DNA of 64,000 nt from VSJD01 sp964617825 (GCA_964617825.1 CAZTWL010000020.1:1-64000), one strand, 5' to 3'. Numbered from the stretch's first letter, positions 28,710 through 38,112 are shown. Program-made: numbers and translations. Notes: generated by a model not told the origin, from the letters alone.

Positions 28710-31471
28710 GGATCCGCCTCCTCGGTGTAACTGCTGTCTGCGGCTGCTGCCGCTGTCTCCGGGCGCTGATCGAAGAATCCGCATAAGTTGAAAAATTCGC
28801 AATATTGGCAGGCACCTGTTCGTATGTGGAATATGGAAGGAGATCCCGGCCGGGGATCGGCATCAAAGTGACCTTGAATTGAAGATTCGACGCGTCGTGC
28901 CAGCACCGTTTCCCACTCGGGCAATACTTCTCGCCAGTGTATCGGTGTATTTCGGTAACTTAGCGGGATCACATGCAGGTCCCTGGCATTCTCCAGGCCG
29001 ATATATCCGGCCTGCAAAGGCGCGTCGGCAATATTCCTGAGGCCGGGAACAAGTCCCCTCTCTAAGGCAAGCAGGTAAGCGGGCAGTTGAATATCAATCG
29101 TCTTTTCAAGCACGGAGGTCAAGTTAGGTGTTGCCCCGGACTTGTAATCCCAAACGGCAAAACCCTCTGTCGGATGGTGATCGATTCGATCGATCCGTCC
29201 GCGCAAGATCAGCCCGGCAATCTTAAGTCCGCTGAACGGCGCTTCGGTCAATGAAAAGTGCCAACCGTGGCGCGAGCGCTCCCGTTCCTGGTCGAGCCAT
29301 ACCGGTAAAATGCCAGGCATCTCTGTGTTGCCCAGTAACCTGAGTCGCTCCACTTGCCAGAAAATATTGTCCGGACAATGCCTCATTTCGCGCTTAACGG
29401 CTTGCTCAAGCCAAGATCTGGCTTCGCGGTCATCTTCCGGCCAGTTGGGCGCATGGTCGGATAAACCGTCGGTAAATGTTTTTAAAATGCCGTGTAAAAT
29501 TTTTCCGCGCAGCCGGGGGTCAATGCCCTCATCAACCAAGGCCAGGGGCTCCAATTTGAGCGTGCGGCTGCAGAAGAAGAGGAAGGGGCACCTTGCCAGA
29601 TCTTCGATGGCTGTGACACTCCAGCTACCGGATAGCGTCGTGCACGCGATTTCGGCAGGATGTGTCGGCACGTTAGTGCCACGATCGAGAAGCGCGCGAT
29701 AGCCTTCCCGTAGCCAGCGTGCCCGCATCCATTCCGCCGTTGGGTTTTCCCACAGGTTGTCGAATAGCGGAACCGGGTTGCCATCGGAGTCTATCGCGTC
29801 TGGCAAAAGCGGGCAGGGCGCATATGGCGTTTCCTCGTTGCCCTCCACAGCGCGGCTGACATGGACTTGCGGTGCAGAAGCCATTAGCATCGCTAACTGC
29901 CGTTTGGCTTGCGCCCATTGCTTTTCGATCGTACCCCCCTCCAGCAGCCGTTGTTCGTCTGGATTAAGAAACGGCCATTCCGGCACAGGCGGCCATATGG
30001 CTGTACCATGGGCGCCGATTAACCATAGTTGATCAAAAGCCAAGCCGATCGATTCGGCTGGCTTAAGGACTTGGATGCCGGCGGTTTCCGGAGTTTTTTC
30101 AGTGACCATTATTTTCTCGGCTGCCGCGGAAAGCCAAGCCAGGGCGGAAGAAGCGCTCATCATGAACGCGTCGGATTCGCAAACCAACTGACGGACGATT
30201 TCATACAGATGCTGGTAGGCCAATATGTCGGTAGAGCGGTGCTGGCCAGCATACTGGCAAAAGCCGAGTGCTGTCAGACAAGCCTGCGTGCGAGTGAGCC
30301 AATCGGCCAACGAGGCCGTCTGCTGACCGGCCAAGCTTCGGAAAGGTTCCATGGGAAACCCCAGGTCGCTTAATGCCTTCAATGCATTATCAAGCGACAG
30401 GGTCATTTCTGGTGCCCAGAGTGCACGGCGCAGGCTATCCGCGTGGTTATCCTGTTTTTGGATATAGGGTGAGACGAATAGCGAAGTTAGCAGCAATGCA
30501 GGAAGCGGTTCGTTTGGGAGACGCAGGGGGATGATTGCGGTTTGAAAAAGAGGATGCTCTACTAGAGGTGTACCGATCGTCAGGTTGTAGCGAATGGCCT
30601 GCTCGAAATCGGGACGCTCCAATCCCGCGAGATCATCAAAACAGCGTTTGAGCAGTTGGAAATAGTTCGGATCGGCAAAGACAACCGCCAGATTTTTGGC
30701 GCCGCCGTTCCAGGCTCGCAAAACATCGGAACAAACCGCGCGACATTCCTGTTCTGGCGTTGCATAGAGATGGACCCTGGTTGTTGGTTTGGTTTTGGCG
30801 GCCGCGCACCAAAACATGGTCTTGCTGCGCGCCGCGAGAGCGGCGCAGAGTGTTTGTTCAAGCGGCGAAACTCCAGCGTAGCCTGCTATAATCACGTTTT
30901 TCGGAATATCCACGCGTGCGGCAGCGATTGCCGCTCCGACGGCCATTACCATGTCGTGCCATAAAACTATGCCTTTGCGTTCGGCCAGCTTCAGAAAACG
31001 GCTGGTAACCACGCGCCGGAATCCGGTCAGGCGATGTTCGCCTCTATCGCCAACAGGATCCAGACCAGTCTCAAGCAGGATATCCAGCGATGCTTGTAAT
31101 TGGGAATACATTGCCGGTTGCACGATCAAACCGTCGGGCACGGAGCTATCCTGCACTGCTGAATGCCAAAGACTTAACGCCAAGGCCGGCGAGATCGGAC
31201 GGTGTGACGTCCATTGGCTGGCGTAAGTTTCGCATACCCATCCACGAAGAGAGGTTATCATAGGTGTTTTCCACCCCTGATCGCCACTGAACAGCCGTTC
31301 CATACGATAACGGTGCAATAATCGGCGTGCCAGTCGTGTTGTGGCGCATAATATCCATGTCCCATCCGCGGCGGCCTGGATAACAGCATCCTCGAACTCA
31401 CGGGCGGAAGGGAACTCCCGCCTTTCCCCTTGCCAAGTCTCATCCAATGGTTTGGCCCTGTGTATTGTCAT
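28706..31471 (-). CDS. addB: PD-(D/E)XK nuclease of the AddB type with iron-sulfur cysteines
   Basis: 921 residues; partner of AddA. The N-terminal half resembles an inactivated SF1 helicase: no Walker A is present, as expected for AddB scanning subunits (WILCATTRLARRLLHRY at the start). The C-terminal nuclease shows LRGRIDRIDH...FAVWDYKSGATP and the helix IDIQLPAYLLALERG. Four cysteines placed like those of AddB iron-sulfur nucleases are seen: one in ARCPFLFFCSRTL and three in CQYCEFFNLCG. The start is uncertain: a promoter-like -10 abuts the ATG at 31471, so translation could begin further in, for example at TTG 31447. Coupled to addA by a 4-bp overlap. Confidence 0.85.
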   Translation of the reverse strand: MTIHRAKPLDETWQGERREFPSAREFEDAVIQAAADGTWILCATTRLARRLLHRYRMERLFSGDQGWKTPMITSLRGWVCETYASQWTSHRPISPALALSLWHSAVQDSSVPDGLIVQPAMYSQLQASLDILLETGLDPVGDRGEHRLTGFRRVVTSRFLKLAERKGIVLWHDMVMAVGAAIAAARVDIPKNVIIAGYAGVSPLEQTLCAALAARSKTMFWCAAAKTKPTTRVHLYATPEQECRAVCSDVLRAWNGGAKNLAVVFADPNYFQLLKRCFDDLAGLERPDFEQAIRYNLTIGTPLVEHPLFQTAIIPLRLPNEPLPALLLTSLFVSPYIQKQDNHADSLRRALWAPEMTLSLDNALKALSDLGFPMEPFRSLAGQQTASLADWLTRTQACLTALGFCQYAGQHRSTDILAYQHLYEIVRQLVCESDAFMMSASSALAWLSAAAEKIMVTEKTPETAGIQVLKPAESIGLAFDQLWLIGAHGTAIWPPVPEWPFLNPDEQRLLEGGTIEKQWAQAKRQLAMLMASAPQVHVSRAVEGNEETPYAPCPLLPDAIDSDGNPVPLFDNLWENPTAEWMRARWLREGYRALLDRGTNVPTHPAEIACTTLSGSWSVTAIEDLARCPFLFFCSRTLKLEPLALVDEGIDPRLRGKILHGILKTFTDGLSDHAPNWPEDDREARSWLEQAVKREMRHCPDNIFWQVERLRLLGNTEMPGILPVWLDQERERSRHGWHFSLTEAPFSGLKIAGLILRGRIDRIDHHPTEGFAVWDYKSGATPNLTSVLEKTIDIQLPAYLLALERGLVPGLRNIADAPLQAGYIGLENARDLHVIPLSYRNTPIHWREVLPEWETVLARRVESSIQGHFDADPRPGSPSIFHIRTGACQYCEFFNLCGFFDQRPETAAAAADSSYTEEADP

Positions 31472-31472
31472 A

Positions 31473-31502
31473 AATATTTTTAAAACGGGTGTTTATTGTC
31501 AA
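31473..31502 (-). promoter_or_regulatory. Possible addB promoter abutting the start codon
   Basis: Minus strand: TTGACA (31502-31497), 18 bp, AATATT (31478-31473), then one base and the ATG. The start point would fall inside the annotated gene, so either the true start codon is further downstream or this is not the promoter. Confidence 0.35.
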
Positions 31503-31839
31503 AAACGCCATTGGGGCGCGCGCGTTTGTGGTCAAACCGCCATCCTTGCAGTATGGTCCTGGCATGTTCCATTGTCCAGAACAGATGTTTATTCAGATGC
31601 TTGGCGCGCAATCTGCCGTTAACATTTTCTTTCAAGTCGTTCGCAAAACTTTGCCCAGGTCGCATATGATCCGATCGTGCCCCCGAATCCTTTGCCCAAC
31701 TTCGATTTTATAACTTCGATCTGCATGTGCAGGCTAAAATAATAAAAAAAATATTCGAGAAATATGCTTGCCAGAAGTATGCCTTGTGATAAGAATAACA
31801 ACTAAGTTGCTTAGCATAAGAACTGCATGGGCCAGTCGT
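31503..31839. other. Intergenic region between addB and argF
   Basis: About 340 bp between divergent genes. It becomes AT-rich towards argF (31725-31770) and has an imperfect palindrome ATATTCGAGAAATAT (31751-31765). No ARG-box pair, RNA gene or small ORF with a convincing start was recognised. Confidence 0.4.
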
Positions 31840-32838
31840 ATGAAAAAAAAGATCGACCTCAAGGGGCGCAGTCTGCTGAAAATTTCCGATCTGGCGGATG
31901 AGGAGATGTTGTCCCTGCTGGATTTGGCTGACCGCCTGAAAAGCAAGAAGAAGCGGGGCGTACGCGGCAATCTGCTGGCGCGCAAAAATATCGCGCTGAT
32001 TTTTGAAAAGGCATCCACCCGGACGCGCGCTGCATTTACCGTGGCGGCCGTGGACGAGGGCGGCAGCGTGGAATATTTGGGTCATCACGACATTCATTTG
32101 GGCAAAAAGGAATCAATCAAGGATTCCGCGCGCGTATTAGGTCGCATGTTCGATGCCATTCAGTTTCGAGGCTTCAAGCAGGAGACTGTGGAAATTCTGG
32201 CGCGCTATGCCGGGGTGCCGGTATGGAATGGGCTGACCGACGATGCGCATCCCACGCAGGCTTTGGCTGATCTGATGACCATCCGCGAATATTTTCACCG
32301 CTTGAAAGGCCTGAAAATTGTCTATCTTGGGGACGGGCGCAATAATGTGTGTTTATCCTTAATGATGGGTTGTGCAAAAGCCGGTGCCAATTTTGTCAAT
32401 TGCACTCCGAGCGAGCTTACGCCTGATCAGGTGCGTTTAGACGATATTATGGCTGCAGCACGCCGCAACGATTGTGCGGTAACCTTGGAGAAGGATCCAG
32501 AGAAGGCCGTTATTGGCGCCCAGGTGATTTATACCGATGTCTGGGTTTCCATGGGCGAAGAGGCAAAATTCAACGAGCGCCTAAGGCTTCTGCGTCCATA
32601 TCAAGTAAATATGGAACTCATGCGCCGGACCGGCAACCTCGATCAAAATGGTGTTATTTTTCTGCACTGTTTGCCGGCTTTTCACAACTGCGAGACAGAG
32701 CTGACCAGGACGTTGGGCGCGCTGGAAGTAACGGATGAAGTGTTTGAAGCGCCGTTTTCCAAAGTGTTTGACCAGGCTGAAAATCGGATGCATTCGATTA
32801 AGGCGTTAATGGTGGCAACCCTCACTGGAAAGCTATAA
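31840..32838 (+). CDS. argF: Ornithine carbamoyltransferase
   Basis: Transfers carbamoyl from carbamoyl phosphate to ornithine, giving citrulline. The carbamoyl-phosphate loop STRTR is at residues 59-63, HPTQALADL binds carbamoyl phosphate, DVWVSMGEE is the ornithine-side SMG loop, and HCLPAFH carries the catalytic Cys. The 332-residue length is normal. The ATG at 31840 fits the family's start (KIDLKGRSLLKISDL); a frame extending to 31768 lacks conservation and a ribosome-binding site. pyrB starts 5 bp after its stop, so the two transcarbamoylases are translated side by side. Confidence 0.96.
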   Translation: MKKKIDLKGRSLLKISDLADEEMLSLLDLADRLKSKKKRGVRGNLLARKNIALIFEKASTRTRAAFTVAAVDEGGSVEYLGHHDIHLGKKESIKDSARVLGRMFDAIQFRGFKQETVEILARYAGVPVWNGLTDDAHPTQALADLMTIREYFHRLKGLKIVYLGDGRNNVCLSLMMGCAKAGANFVNCTPSELTPDQVRLDDIMAAARRNDCAVTLEKDPEKAVIGAQVIYTDVWVSMGEEAKFNERLRLLRPYQVNMELMRRTGNLDQNGVIFLHCLPAFHNCETELTRTLGALEVTDEVFEAPFSKVFDQAENRMHSIKALMVATLTGKL

Positions 32839-32843
32839 AAACA

Positions 32844-33926
32844 ATGAGTTCTACGCCACGTTCATTGGCCGCAATGGCTTGGGATGACCTGCAGCGTCTT
32901 GCGCCATTGGAGAAAGCCGAATGCTTTAATCTGGATAATCGGCCGTTCCATGTTTTAATGGCCCAGCAGTTTACGCGTCCGCTGCTGGAGGAACTGGGCT
33001 TGATGGCCACGCGCATCCGCCAGATTGCCAAGAGCAAAGCCGGTATGATATTCCTGCGCGGTTTGCTTGCGCATCGCACAGCGATGCTGTATTTTTCGCA
33101 ACCTAGTACGCGCACATTCCTCTCCTTTCATTCCGCCTGCCAGATTTTGGGAATGAAAACGGTGGAAGTGCGCGACACCTCCACGTCCAGCGAAATGAAA
33201 GGCGAAACTCAGGAAGACTCCATCCGCACATTCAGTTCGTTTGCTGATGTCATAATCATGCGCAGTGCCGTCGGCGGCTTGGCGGAAAAAATGGCTTGGG
33301 TTCTTTCCAACAGCGAGCGTCCTGTACCGATCATCAGCGCCGGTTCCGGTAAGGACCAGCATCCGACCCAGGCATTGCTGGATATATACACGCTGCAGCG
33401 CAGTTTTGAAACGCGTGGTGGAATTGACAACAAGAAAGTGGTTTTCGTGGGCGACCTTGCCCGTGGGCGCACCGTGCGCTCGCTTGCATTCCTGCTGACG
33501 CTCTACTGTGGAGTCAAGCAATACTTTGTTGCGCCGTCACAGTTGCAGATTAGTGCTGACATTCTCGATCTTCTGCGTGCGGCACGCGTTGAGTTCGAAG
33601 TCTGCAGTGATTTTGAAAAAATCATCCCGGAAGCCGATGCCATTTACATGACACGCATTCAGGATGAATGGGATGAAAAGGCCGGGGACAGCGGCAAGAT
33701 TGATATCTCGAAATTTAGTTTTACGGCGGAGCATCTCAAACTTCTTCAGCCGCATGCCGTAATTATGCATCCTTTGCCGCGCCGCCAGGAGATCGCCCTT
33801 GCCGTTGACCGTGATCCGCGCGCCGTCTACTGGCGCCAGGTGCGCAATGGCATGTGGATTCGAGTGGCCCTGCTTGCGGCGATCTTCGAGTGCTTCGATG
33901 CCATTCGCAAATACGACGGTCCCTGA
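32844..33926 (+). CDS. pyrB: Aspartate carbamoyltransferase catalytic chain
   Basis: Joins carbamoyl phosphate and aspartate in the first committed pyrimidine step. It shows the carbamoyl-phosphate loop SQPSTRTFLSFHSA, the K-containing loop around SSEMKGETQEDSIRT, DQHPTQALLDIYTL, the aspartate-side TRIQDEW and the MHPLPRRQEI motif. At 360 residues it is about 50 longer than the Escherichia coli chain; extra residues are at the N terminus (about 40) before NLDNRPFHVLMAQQF. No PyrI regulatory chain is next to it. It follows argF by 5 bp and meets argG tail to tail. Confidence 0.95.
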   Translation: MSSTPRSLAAMAWDDLQRLAPLEKAECFNLDNRPFHVLMAQQFTRPLLEELGLMATRIRQIAKSKAGMIFLRGLLAHRTAMLYFSQPSTRTFLSFHSACQILGMKTVEVRDTSTSSEMKGETQEDSIRTFSSFADVIIMRSAVGGLAEKMAWVLSNSERPVPIISAGSGKDQHPTQALLDIYTLQRSFETRGGIDNKKVVFVGDLARGRTVRSLAFLLTLYCGVKQYFVAPSQLQISADILDLLRAARVEFEVCSDFEKIIPEADAIYMTRIQDEWDEKAGDSGKIDISKFSFTAEHLKLLQPHAVIMHPLPRRQEIALAVDRDPRAVYWRQVRNGMWIRVALLAAIFECFDAIRKYDGP

Positions 33927-34000
33927 CGCCAGTCAGGAACAGGCCTCCGGCACAGAATTAATTGCGTCAAAGGCGAAAGGTTGCCACCGAAAAAAAGGTT

Positions 34001-35251
34001 TTATTTCCGCCTTGCTGCCTTTGGATTGATTTGTCCGGCCCTCGCCAGGCTGCGGGCTTCGACACTTTGGATTTCGACAAATCCTTGCGAACTTACGGGG
34101 TTTAAGCCGCGGCTTGCCTCCATGGATGAATCCGCCGGATTGTAGAGCGATCCGGGACACTCGGTCAGCTTTTGGAAATAGATGTTGCCCTTATACAGTC
34201 CCACCTGGACAACTCCTGTGGCGGATACGGTCAATACGTGTATGGCGGCCAAGGCTGCGCGCGTAGCTGGATCGAAATAGCGGCCATCGTAGATCTGATT
34301 GGCTACCAAGTTTGCAAGTTCCTTGAACAGCAGTGTTGCGCGCCGATCCAAGGTCGCCTGATAAACAAATTCCAGGCAGCGGCCAAGCAATTCCATGCCG
34401 GGTGCTTCATACACTCCGCGGCTCTTAGTGCCGATTACCCGGTTTTCAAGTGCGTTTTTCATGCCGATGCCATTGCGCCCGCCAATGCAGTTGGCCAAGC
34501 GCATGGCTTCCAACGGGGCAATTATTTTGTCGTTGATCCGCACAACTCGGGCCTGCTCAAAACGAACGCTGAATCGCTCGATTTTGTCCGGGGCCTTGTC
34601 GGGCCATACCCCCATGGTGGGGGTGACGATGGTACAAGGAGTTTGCAGGCTTTCCAGATCTTCGGCTTCGTGGGAAAGTCCGGCCAGGTTGGCATCGGTT
34701 GAATATTTTTTTTTGCCGCCGGCGAAGGCATCCATGCCGAAATGCTTAAGATAGTCCGCCATTTGGGTGCGACCGGGAAATTCTTCCAGCATGGCGGGGT
34801 CACGCCAGGGTGCATACACGCTCATCTCGGGGGCCAGCACGTTGGTATAGCGTTCGAAGCGCACCTGGTCGTTGCCTCTTCCCGTGGCTCCATGCGCCAA
34901 CACTGTACAACCATGCTTCTGCATTTCAGGGATCAGCCCCTGTACCGTCACTGCGCGCGCAATGCCCGTACTATTCCAGTAGCCGCCGTCATACATGGCC
35001 TGGGCCCGGAGCACCTCAAAGCAGGCTTCGGCCATGGGCTGTTTTAAATCCACGATAACCGTTTTAGCGCCGCACGGTGCCATGCGGCGCCGAATGGCGC
35101 GAATATCGGTTTCATCCGGCTGGCCAAGGTCAGCCGTAAAGCAAACGACATCAATTCCAAGGTCAACGAGTTTCTTTGTAATGGTCCGGCTATCCAGCCC
35201 GCCGGATACACATAGCGCGACTTTTTCATTTTTCAACTCATTGATGGTCAT
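34001..35251 (-). CDS. argG: Argininosuccinate synthase
   Basis: ATP-dependent condensation of citrulline with aspartate. The N-terminal PP-loop is CVSGGLDSRT; the citrulline/aspartate region reads HGATGRGNDQVRFE, and later GGRNGIGMKNALENRVIGTKSRGVYEAPG. At 416 residues the length is within the family range. It overlaps the pyrC-like gene by 4 bp (ATGA at 35248-35251), so an arginine gene is translationally coupled to a pyrimidine gene. The C terminus is about 15 residues longer than usual and basic (NPKAARRK). Confidence 0.95.
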   Translation of the reverse strand: MTINELKNEKVALCVSGGLDSRTITKKLVDLGIDVVCFTADLGQPDETDIRAIRRRMAPCGAKTVIVDLKQPMAEACFEVLRAQAMYDGGYWNSTGIARAVTVQGLIPEMQKHGCTVLAHGATGRGNDQVRFERYTNVLAPEMSVYAPWRDPAMLEEFPGRTQMADYLKHFGMDAFAGGKKKYSTDANLAGLSHEAEDLESLQTPCTIVTPTMGVWPDKAPDKIERFSVRFEQARVVRINDKIIAPLEAMRLANCIGGRNGIGMKNALENRVIGTKSRGVYEAPGMELLGRCLEFVYQATLDRRATLLFKELANLVANQIYDGRYFDPATRAALAAIHVLTVSATGVVQVGLYKGNIYFQKLTECPGSLYNPADSSMEASRGLNPVSSQGFVEIQSVEARSLARAGQINPKAARRK

Positions 35252-36204
35252 ACGAATTTCCTTTCTCCAAAAACCCGCTGAATGGTGGTGCAGGTAATGT
35301 TCTTGATTGTGCTTTCGCTTAGTCCCCAGTAAGGCAAAACATCCTCAATCAGCGATCGATACAGGCAAAGCGAAGGATAGCCGGAGGAGTAGGGCGGGTA
35401 GAGTTTTTCGCTGATAGCGTGAGGTGCGTGATCCGTTTCGATCCAGTCTATTTCGCCCAGTTTAAGCGCCTGGCGCAGTGCGATCGTGTCCGCTAGTTCG
35501 CGCAACGGCGGGTTGACTTTGTAAAGCATGCCGTCGCGGCCTTTCATGTGATCTGCCGACCAAAGCAGATGATGAGGGGTAACGCCGCAGGTGATATTCA
35601 AGTCCTGCCGTGCGGTTTTGACAAGTTCCAGCGATGCCGCCGTGGAAACGTGGCAGATATGTAAAATTCCTTGAAAATCGACGGCGCGGGCAAAGGCGAT
35701 CTGATCGGCAATCGAGGCTGTTTCTGCCTGGGGCGGACGGGCCAAGCAGTGACTGGCTGGCCGCGCGGAATCGAACTGGCTTGTGAACAGCGACTCCTTT
35801 TCGGCATGCACGGCCAGTACCCCGTGGTAACCGGCGGCCGAAAGCATTGCATACACGTTCCGCTGATCGGCTTCACGCACAAGGGCCAGGTTGCCCACGG
35901 AATGGCCGGCATAGAGCTTGATCCCCACGACCTGGCTGCATTGGTTGACCAATTTGACGGCTTCACGCAATTGCTGCTCGTCATTTGTGGCTCCCAGGTA
36001 AAGCCGGTAGCGCTTCAGATCGTCATGCGGAACCAGTGCCAGGCGTGCGGCTACGTCGCGTTCCGTAAGAATCGGCGGGTCCGTGTTGGGCATGTCGAAA
36101 AAAACGTCCACGCCCTGCTCATCGCACAGTTTCAGTACGTGGGAAATGGTTTCCTTATAAGCCTGCTTGCCGTCGCGGCAATGGACATGTGGGTCAATTC
36201 TCAT
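35248..36204 (-). CDS. pyrC: Dihydroorotase-like amidohydrolase
   Basis: Cyclises carbamoyl aspartate to dihydroorotate in pyrimidine synthesis, if the assignment holds. The 318 residues begin directly with the metal motif DPHVHCRDG; the DMPNTDPP segment, the bridging-Lys segment GIKLYAGHS, HAEKES, HICHVSTA and the late ETDHAPH with catalytic Asp are all present. It is shorter than type I dihydroorotases because the small N-terminal beta domain is missing; that fits the compact class II/III forms. Coupled on both sides by 4-bp overlaps, with pyrE upstream and argG downstream, which strongly supports a pyrimidine role. Confidence 0.9.
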   Translation of the reverse strand: MRIDPHVHCRDGKQAYKETISHVLKLCDEQGVDVFFDMPNTDPPILTERDVAARLALVPHDDLKRYRLYLGATNDEQQLREAVKLVNQCSQVVGIKLYAGHSVGNLALVREADQRNVYAMLSAAGYHGVLAVHAEKESLFTSQFDSARPASHCLARPPQAETASIADQIAFARAVDFQGILHICHVSTAASLELVKTARQDLNITCGVTPHHLLWSADHMKGRDGMLYKVNPPLRELADTIALRQALKLGEIDWIETDHAPHAISEKLYPPYSSGYPSLCLYRSLIEDVLPYWGLSESTIKNITCTTIQRVFGERKFV

Positions 36205-36968
36205 GGCGTGTTCACGATTTCTTCCAGTTCGGCTCTGATCCGCGGATAAGTGGCGATAATCCTATCAGCTTTGGCGCGAGTCTTGGGGTTCCGGTGAAAT
36301 CGTCGGAAATAGTCCGGATGACTTATGAGAGTGCGTTCTGCCCATTGATCGCGATTGTCATGGCGCGCGACCAGTTCCGCGTAAAGGTCGGAGGAAACAT
36401 ACCCGGTTTCTCTCGCGATAGCCCAGGCGCGCGCATCCAGAGGCACAACGCAGGCCAGCCGGATACAAAGGTTGTTAAGCACCATGAACCCGTCTTCCAT
36501 ACGGTCGACAAAGGCAACCACTCCAGCTAACTTGCCGCCGCCGCGCTCGATGATTGGTTTCCAATAATCCCGAACGGATGAGCCCTCGTTGTTCAGATCG
36601 ACGACATGTAGGAAAGTGCGTCCTGCGATGTCGACCCCCAGCGTTTTGCCGTCTTTGTACATCTTGAGGTGCGGCTTTTGCAAAGCAATGGCAACAGGAT
36701 TGGAAAAATCCCAGTCGCGAGTCTCGCCACCGGAAATGGCGTCAAATGCGCCAAACTCCGTTTTGATCAGGCTTACCAGCGATTGGATCGCGGTGACATA
36801 GGCCAAACCATCTTTTTCAACGGTGATGCTCTGGACATAATAGGGCCCAACCTGCCCTGAGGTATACGGAAACCAGGGGGTGCGTGCATCAACAAACCGG
36901 AATGCGCCGGTATTTAGCAGGTTCCGCAGGTTGGTTTCCTGCATTGATATGGAAGTATTCAGGTTCAT
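36201..36968 (-). CDS. pyrE: Orotate phosphoribosyltransferase-like protein
   Basis: Would convert orotate and PRPP to OMP. Family features: TSGQVGPYYVQS near the N terminus, the GGETRDWDFSNPVAIALQKP segment, a lysine-containing loop MYKDGKT, and the PRPP loop. That loop reads VVDLNNEGSS where OPRTases usually have an acidic pair followed by D-x-x-T-T-G-G-S, so the two Thr are replaced by Asn-Glu and one acidic residue is lost. The ~60 C-terminal residues are an unassigned helical extension. The start at ATG 36968 is chosen because a promoter -10 box abuts the other candidate at 37001. First gene of the pyrE-pyrC-argG operon. Confidence 0.75.
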   Translation of the reverse strand: MNLNTSISMQETNLRNLLNTGAFRFVDARTPWFPYTSGQVGPYYVQSITVEKDGLAYVTAIQSLVSLIKTEFGAFDAISGGETRDWDFSNPVAIALQKPHLKMYKDGKTLGVDIAGRTFLHVVDLNNEGSSVRDYWKPIIERGGGKLAGVVAFVDRMEDGFMVLNNLCIRLACVVPLDARAWAIARETGYVSSDLYAELVARHDNRDQWAERTLISHPDYFRRFHRNPKTRAKADRIIATYPRIRAELEEIVNTP

Positions 36969-37001
36969 AATTGGTTTTGCCGTTTGGTGTTGTGTTGGCA
37001 T

Positions 37002-37030
37002 AAGATACTAAACACTTCGTTCTGATGCAA
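37002..37030 (-). promoter_or_regulatory. Promoter of the pyrE-pyrC-argG operon
   Basis: Minus strand: TTGCAT (37030-37025), 17 bp, TATCTT (37007-37002). The -10 is directly next to the ATG at 37001; the start point near 36995 leaves about 27 nt of leader before the ATG at 36968. Confidence 0.5.
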
Positions 37031-37270
37031 TCTCCGTAAAATTATGTATACGAATATATCGAATGAAGCTACACAAGGTTAAGCCTCGCAGCACTGGAGG
37101 GCAGTGGTGCGGACAGCGATCCTGCGCGTTGGATTCGCGGCGCGTGTTTGATCGATGCTTTGCATTTGCACTTCGACATGGATTCTGGTACAAGCGCACC
37201 TTTCACCTGCATGGTGCATGCTACATCCATTCGTAGCGTTGCCTGGCAGGCGCAATCTACAGGAGCAGAT

Positions 37271-37993
37271 ATGCTTTCAGCCTTTGGTATTTCCGTGTTT
37301 GCTGTGGTTTTGGCCGAAATGGGCGACAAGACGCAACTTCTGGCCATGGCTTTTGCCACACGCTATCGCTGGCAAACCGTGCTTTGGGCTGTGACCGTGG
37401 CCACATTGCTGAACCACTTTCTGGCCGTCGTCACTGGAAATGTCATTACGAACATTGTTCCCATCGAATGGGTAAAATTACTGGCGGCCCTGTCGTTTCT
37501 CCTGTTCGGCCTGTGGACCCTGCATGACGATTCCACCCCCGGATCCACTCAACATTCCTTGACTAGTCCGTTCATGACGGTGGCGCTGGCCTTTTTCATA
37601 GCGGAGATGGGTGACAAAACTCAATTGATGACAATGACCCTGGCGGCTGACCAGGTGGCCAAGGTCGGTGGGACAGGTCTGGTGACTGCAATCCAGCAAA
37701 TTGTGCCCATTTGGATGGGCACAACGACGGGGATGCTGATCGCAGACGCTATTGGAATTATAGTAGGGATTGTCCTGAATAAACGCATTCCGACACATAT
37801 CGTCAAATGGGTGGCTGCGATCATCTTCGCGGCGTTCGGCATGCTGGGAATCCACGCCAGTCTGGATCTGCTGCTGCCAGCCAGGATAACACTGCACCAT
37901 GGCATCATCCTCGGATTAATACCTGTAATGGCCATATGCATGATCATGATTGCCAGGCATAGTGCGCGGCGTGCAGCCGAAGCCGAGGGATGA
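37271..37993 (+). CDS. TMEM165/GDT1 (UPF0016) family divalent cation exporter
   Basis: 240 residues with about six membrane helices and the duplicated family signature EMGDKTQLLAM (about residue 15) and EMGDKTQLMTM (about residue 110). Characterised relatives export manganese or exchange calcium for protons. The ATG at 37271 has AGGAG upstream; a frame reaching back to 37148 is not conserved-looking. Many bacterial relatives follow a manganese riboswitch; I looked in the 240 bp upstream and did not find its conserved core. Confidence 0.85.
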   Translation: MLSAFGISVFAVVLAEMGDKTQLLAMAFATRYRWQTVLWAVTVATLLNHFLAVVTGNVITNIVPIEWVKLLAALSFLLFGLWTLHDDSTPGSTQHSLTSPFMTVALAFFIAEMGDKTQLMTMTLAADQVAKVGGTGLVTAIQQIVPIWMGTTTGMLIADAIGIIVGIVLNKRIPTHIVKWVAAIIFAAFGMLGIHASLDLLLPARITLHHGIILGLIPVMAICMIMIARHSARRAAEAEG

Positions 37994-38074
37994 TGTGTGG
38001 CGGTGCAATTTGTTGCCATGTGTTGTGCCGAAGCATGCCGATCCGGGCTGTTCCGACAGAGGCTATTCCGGCGC

Positions 38075-38103
38075 TTGTCACCGGATGGGCGGCCTGATAT
38101 AGT
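38075..38103 (+). promoter_or_regulatory. Promoter of the epimerase-permease pair
   Basis: TTGTCA (38075-38080), 17 bp, TATAGT (38098-38103); five of six matches in both boxes. The start point is predicted at about 38110-38112, directly before the ATG at 38113, so the message may be leaderless. Confidence 0.65.
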
Positions 38104-38112
38104 GCCAAGCAA

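Noticed and set aside
33922..33937. Terminator between pyrB and argG
   Set aside because: CCTGAC/GTCAGG can form a 6-bp stem, but no T-run follows on either strand.
37031..37270. Manganese (yybP-ykoY) riboswitch before the TMEM165/GDT1 gene
   Set aside because: This riboswitch often precedes such exporters, but the conserved core sequence could not be found in the upstream region.
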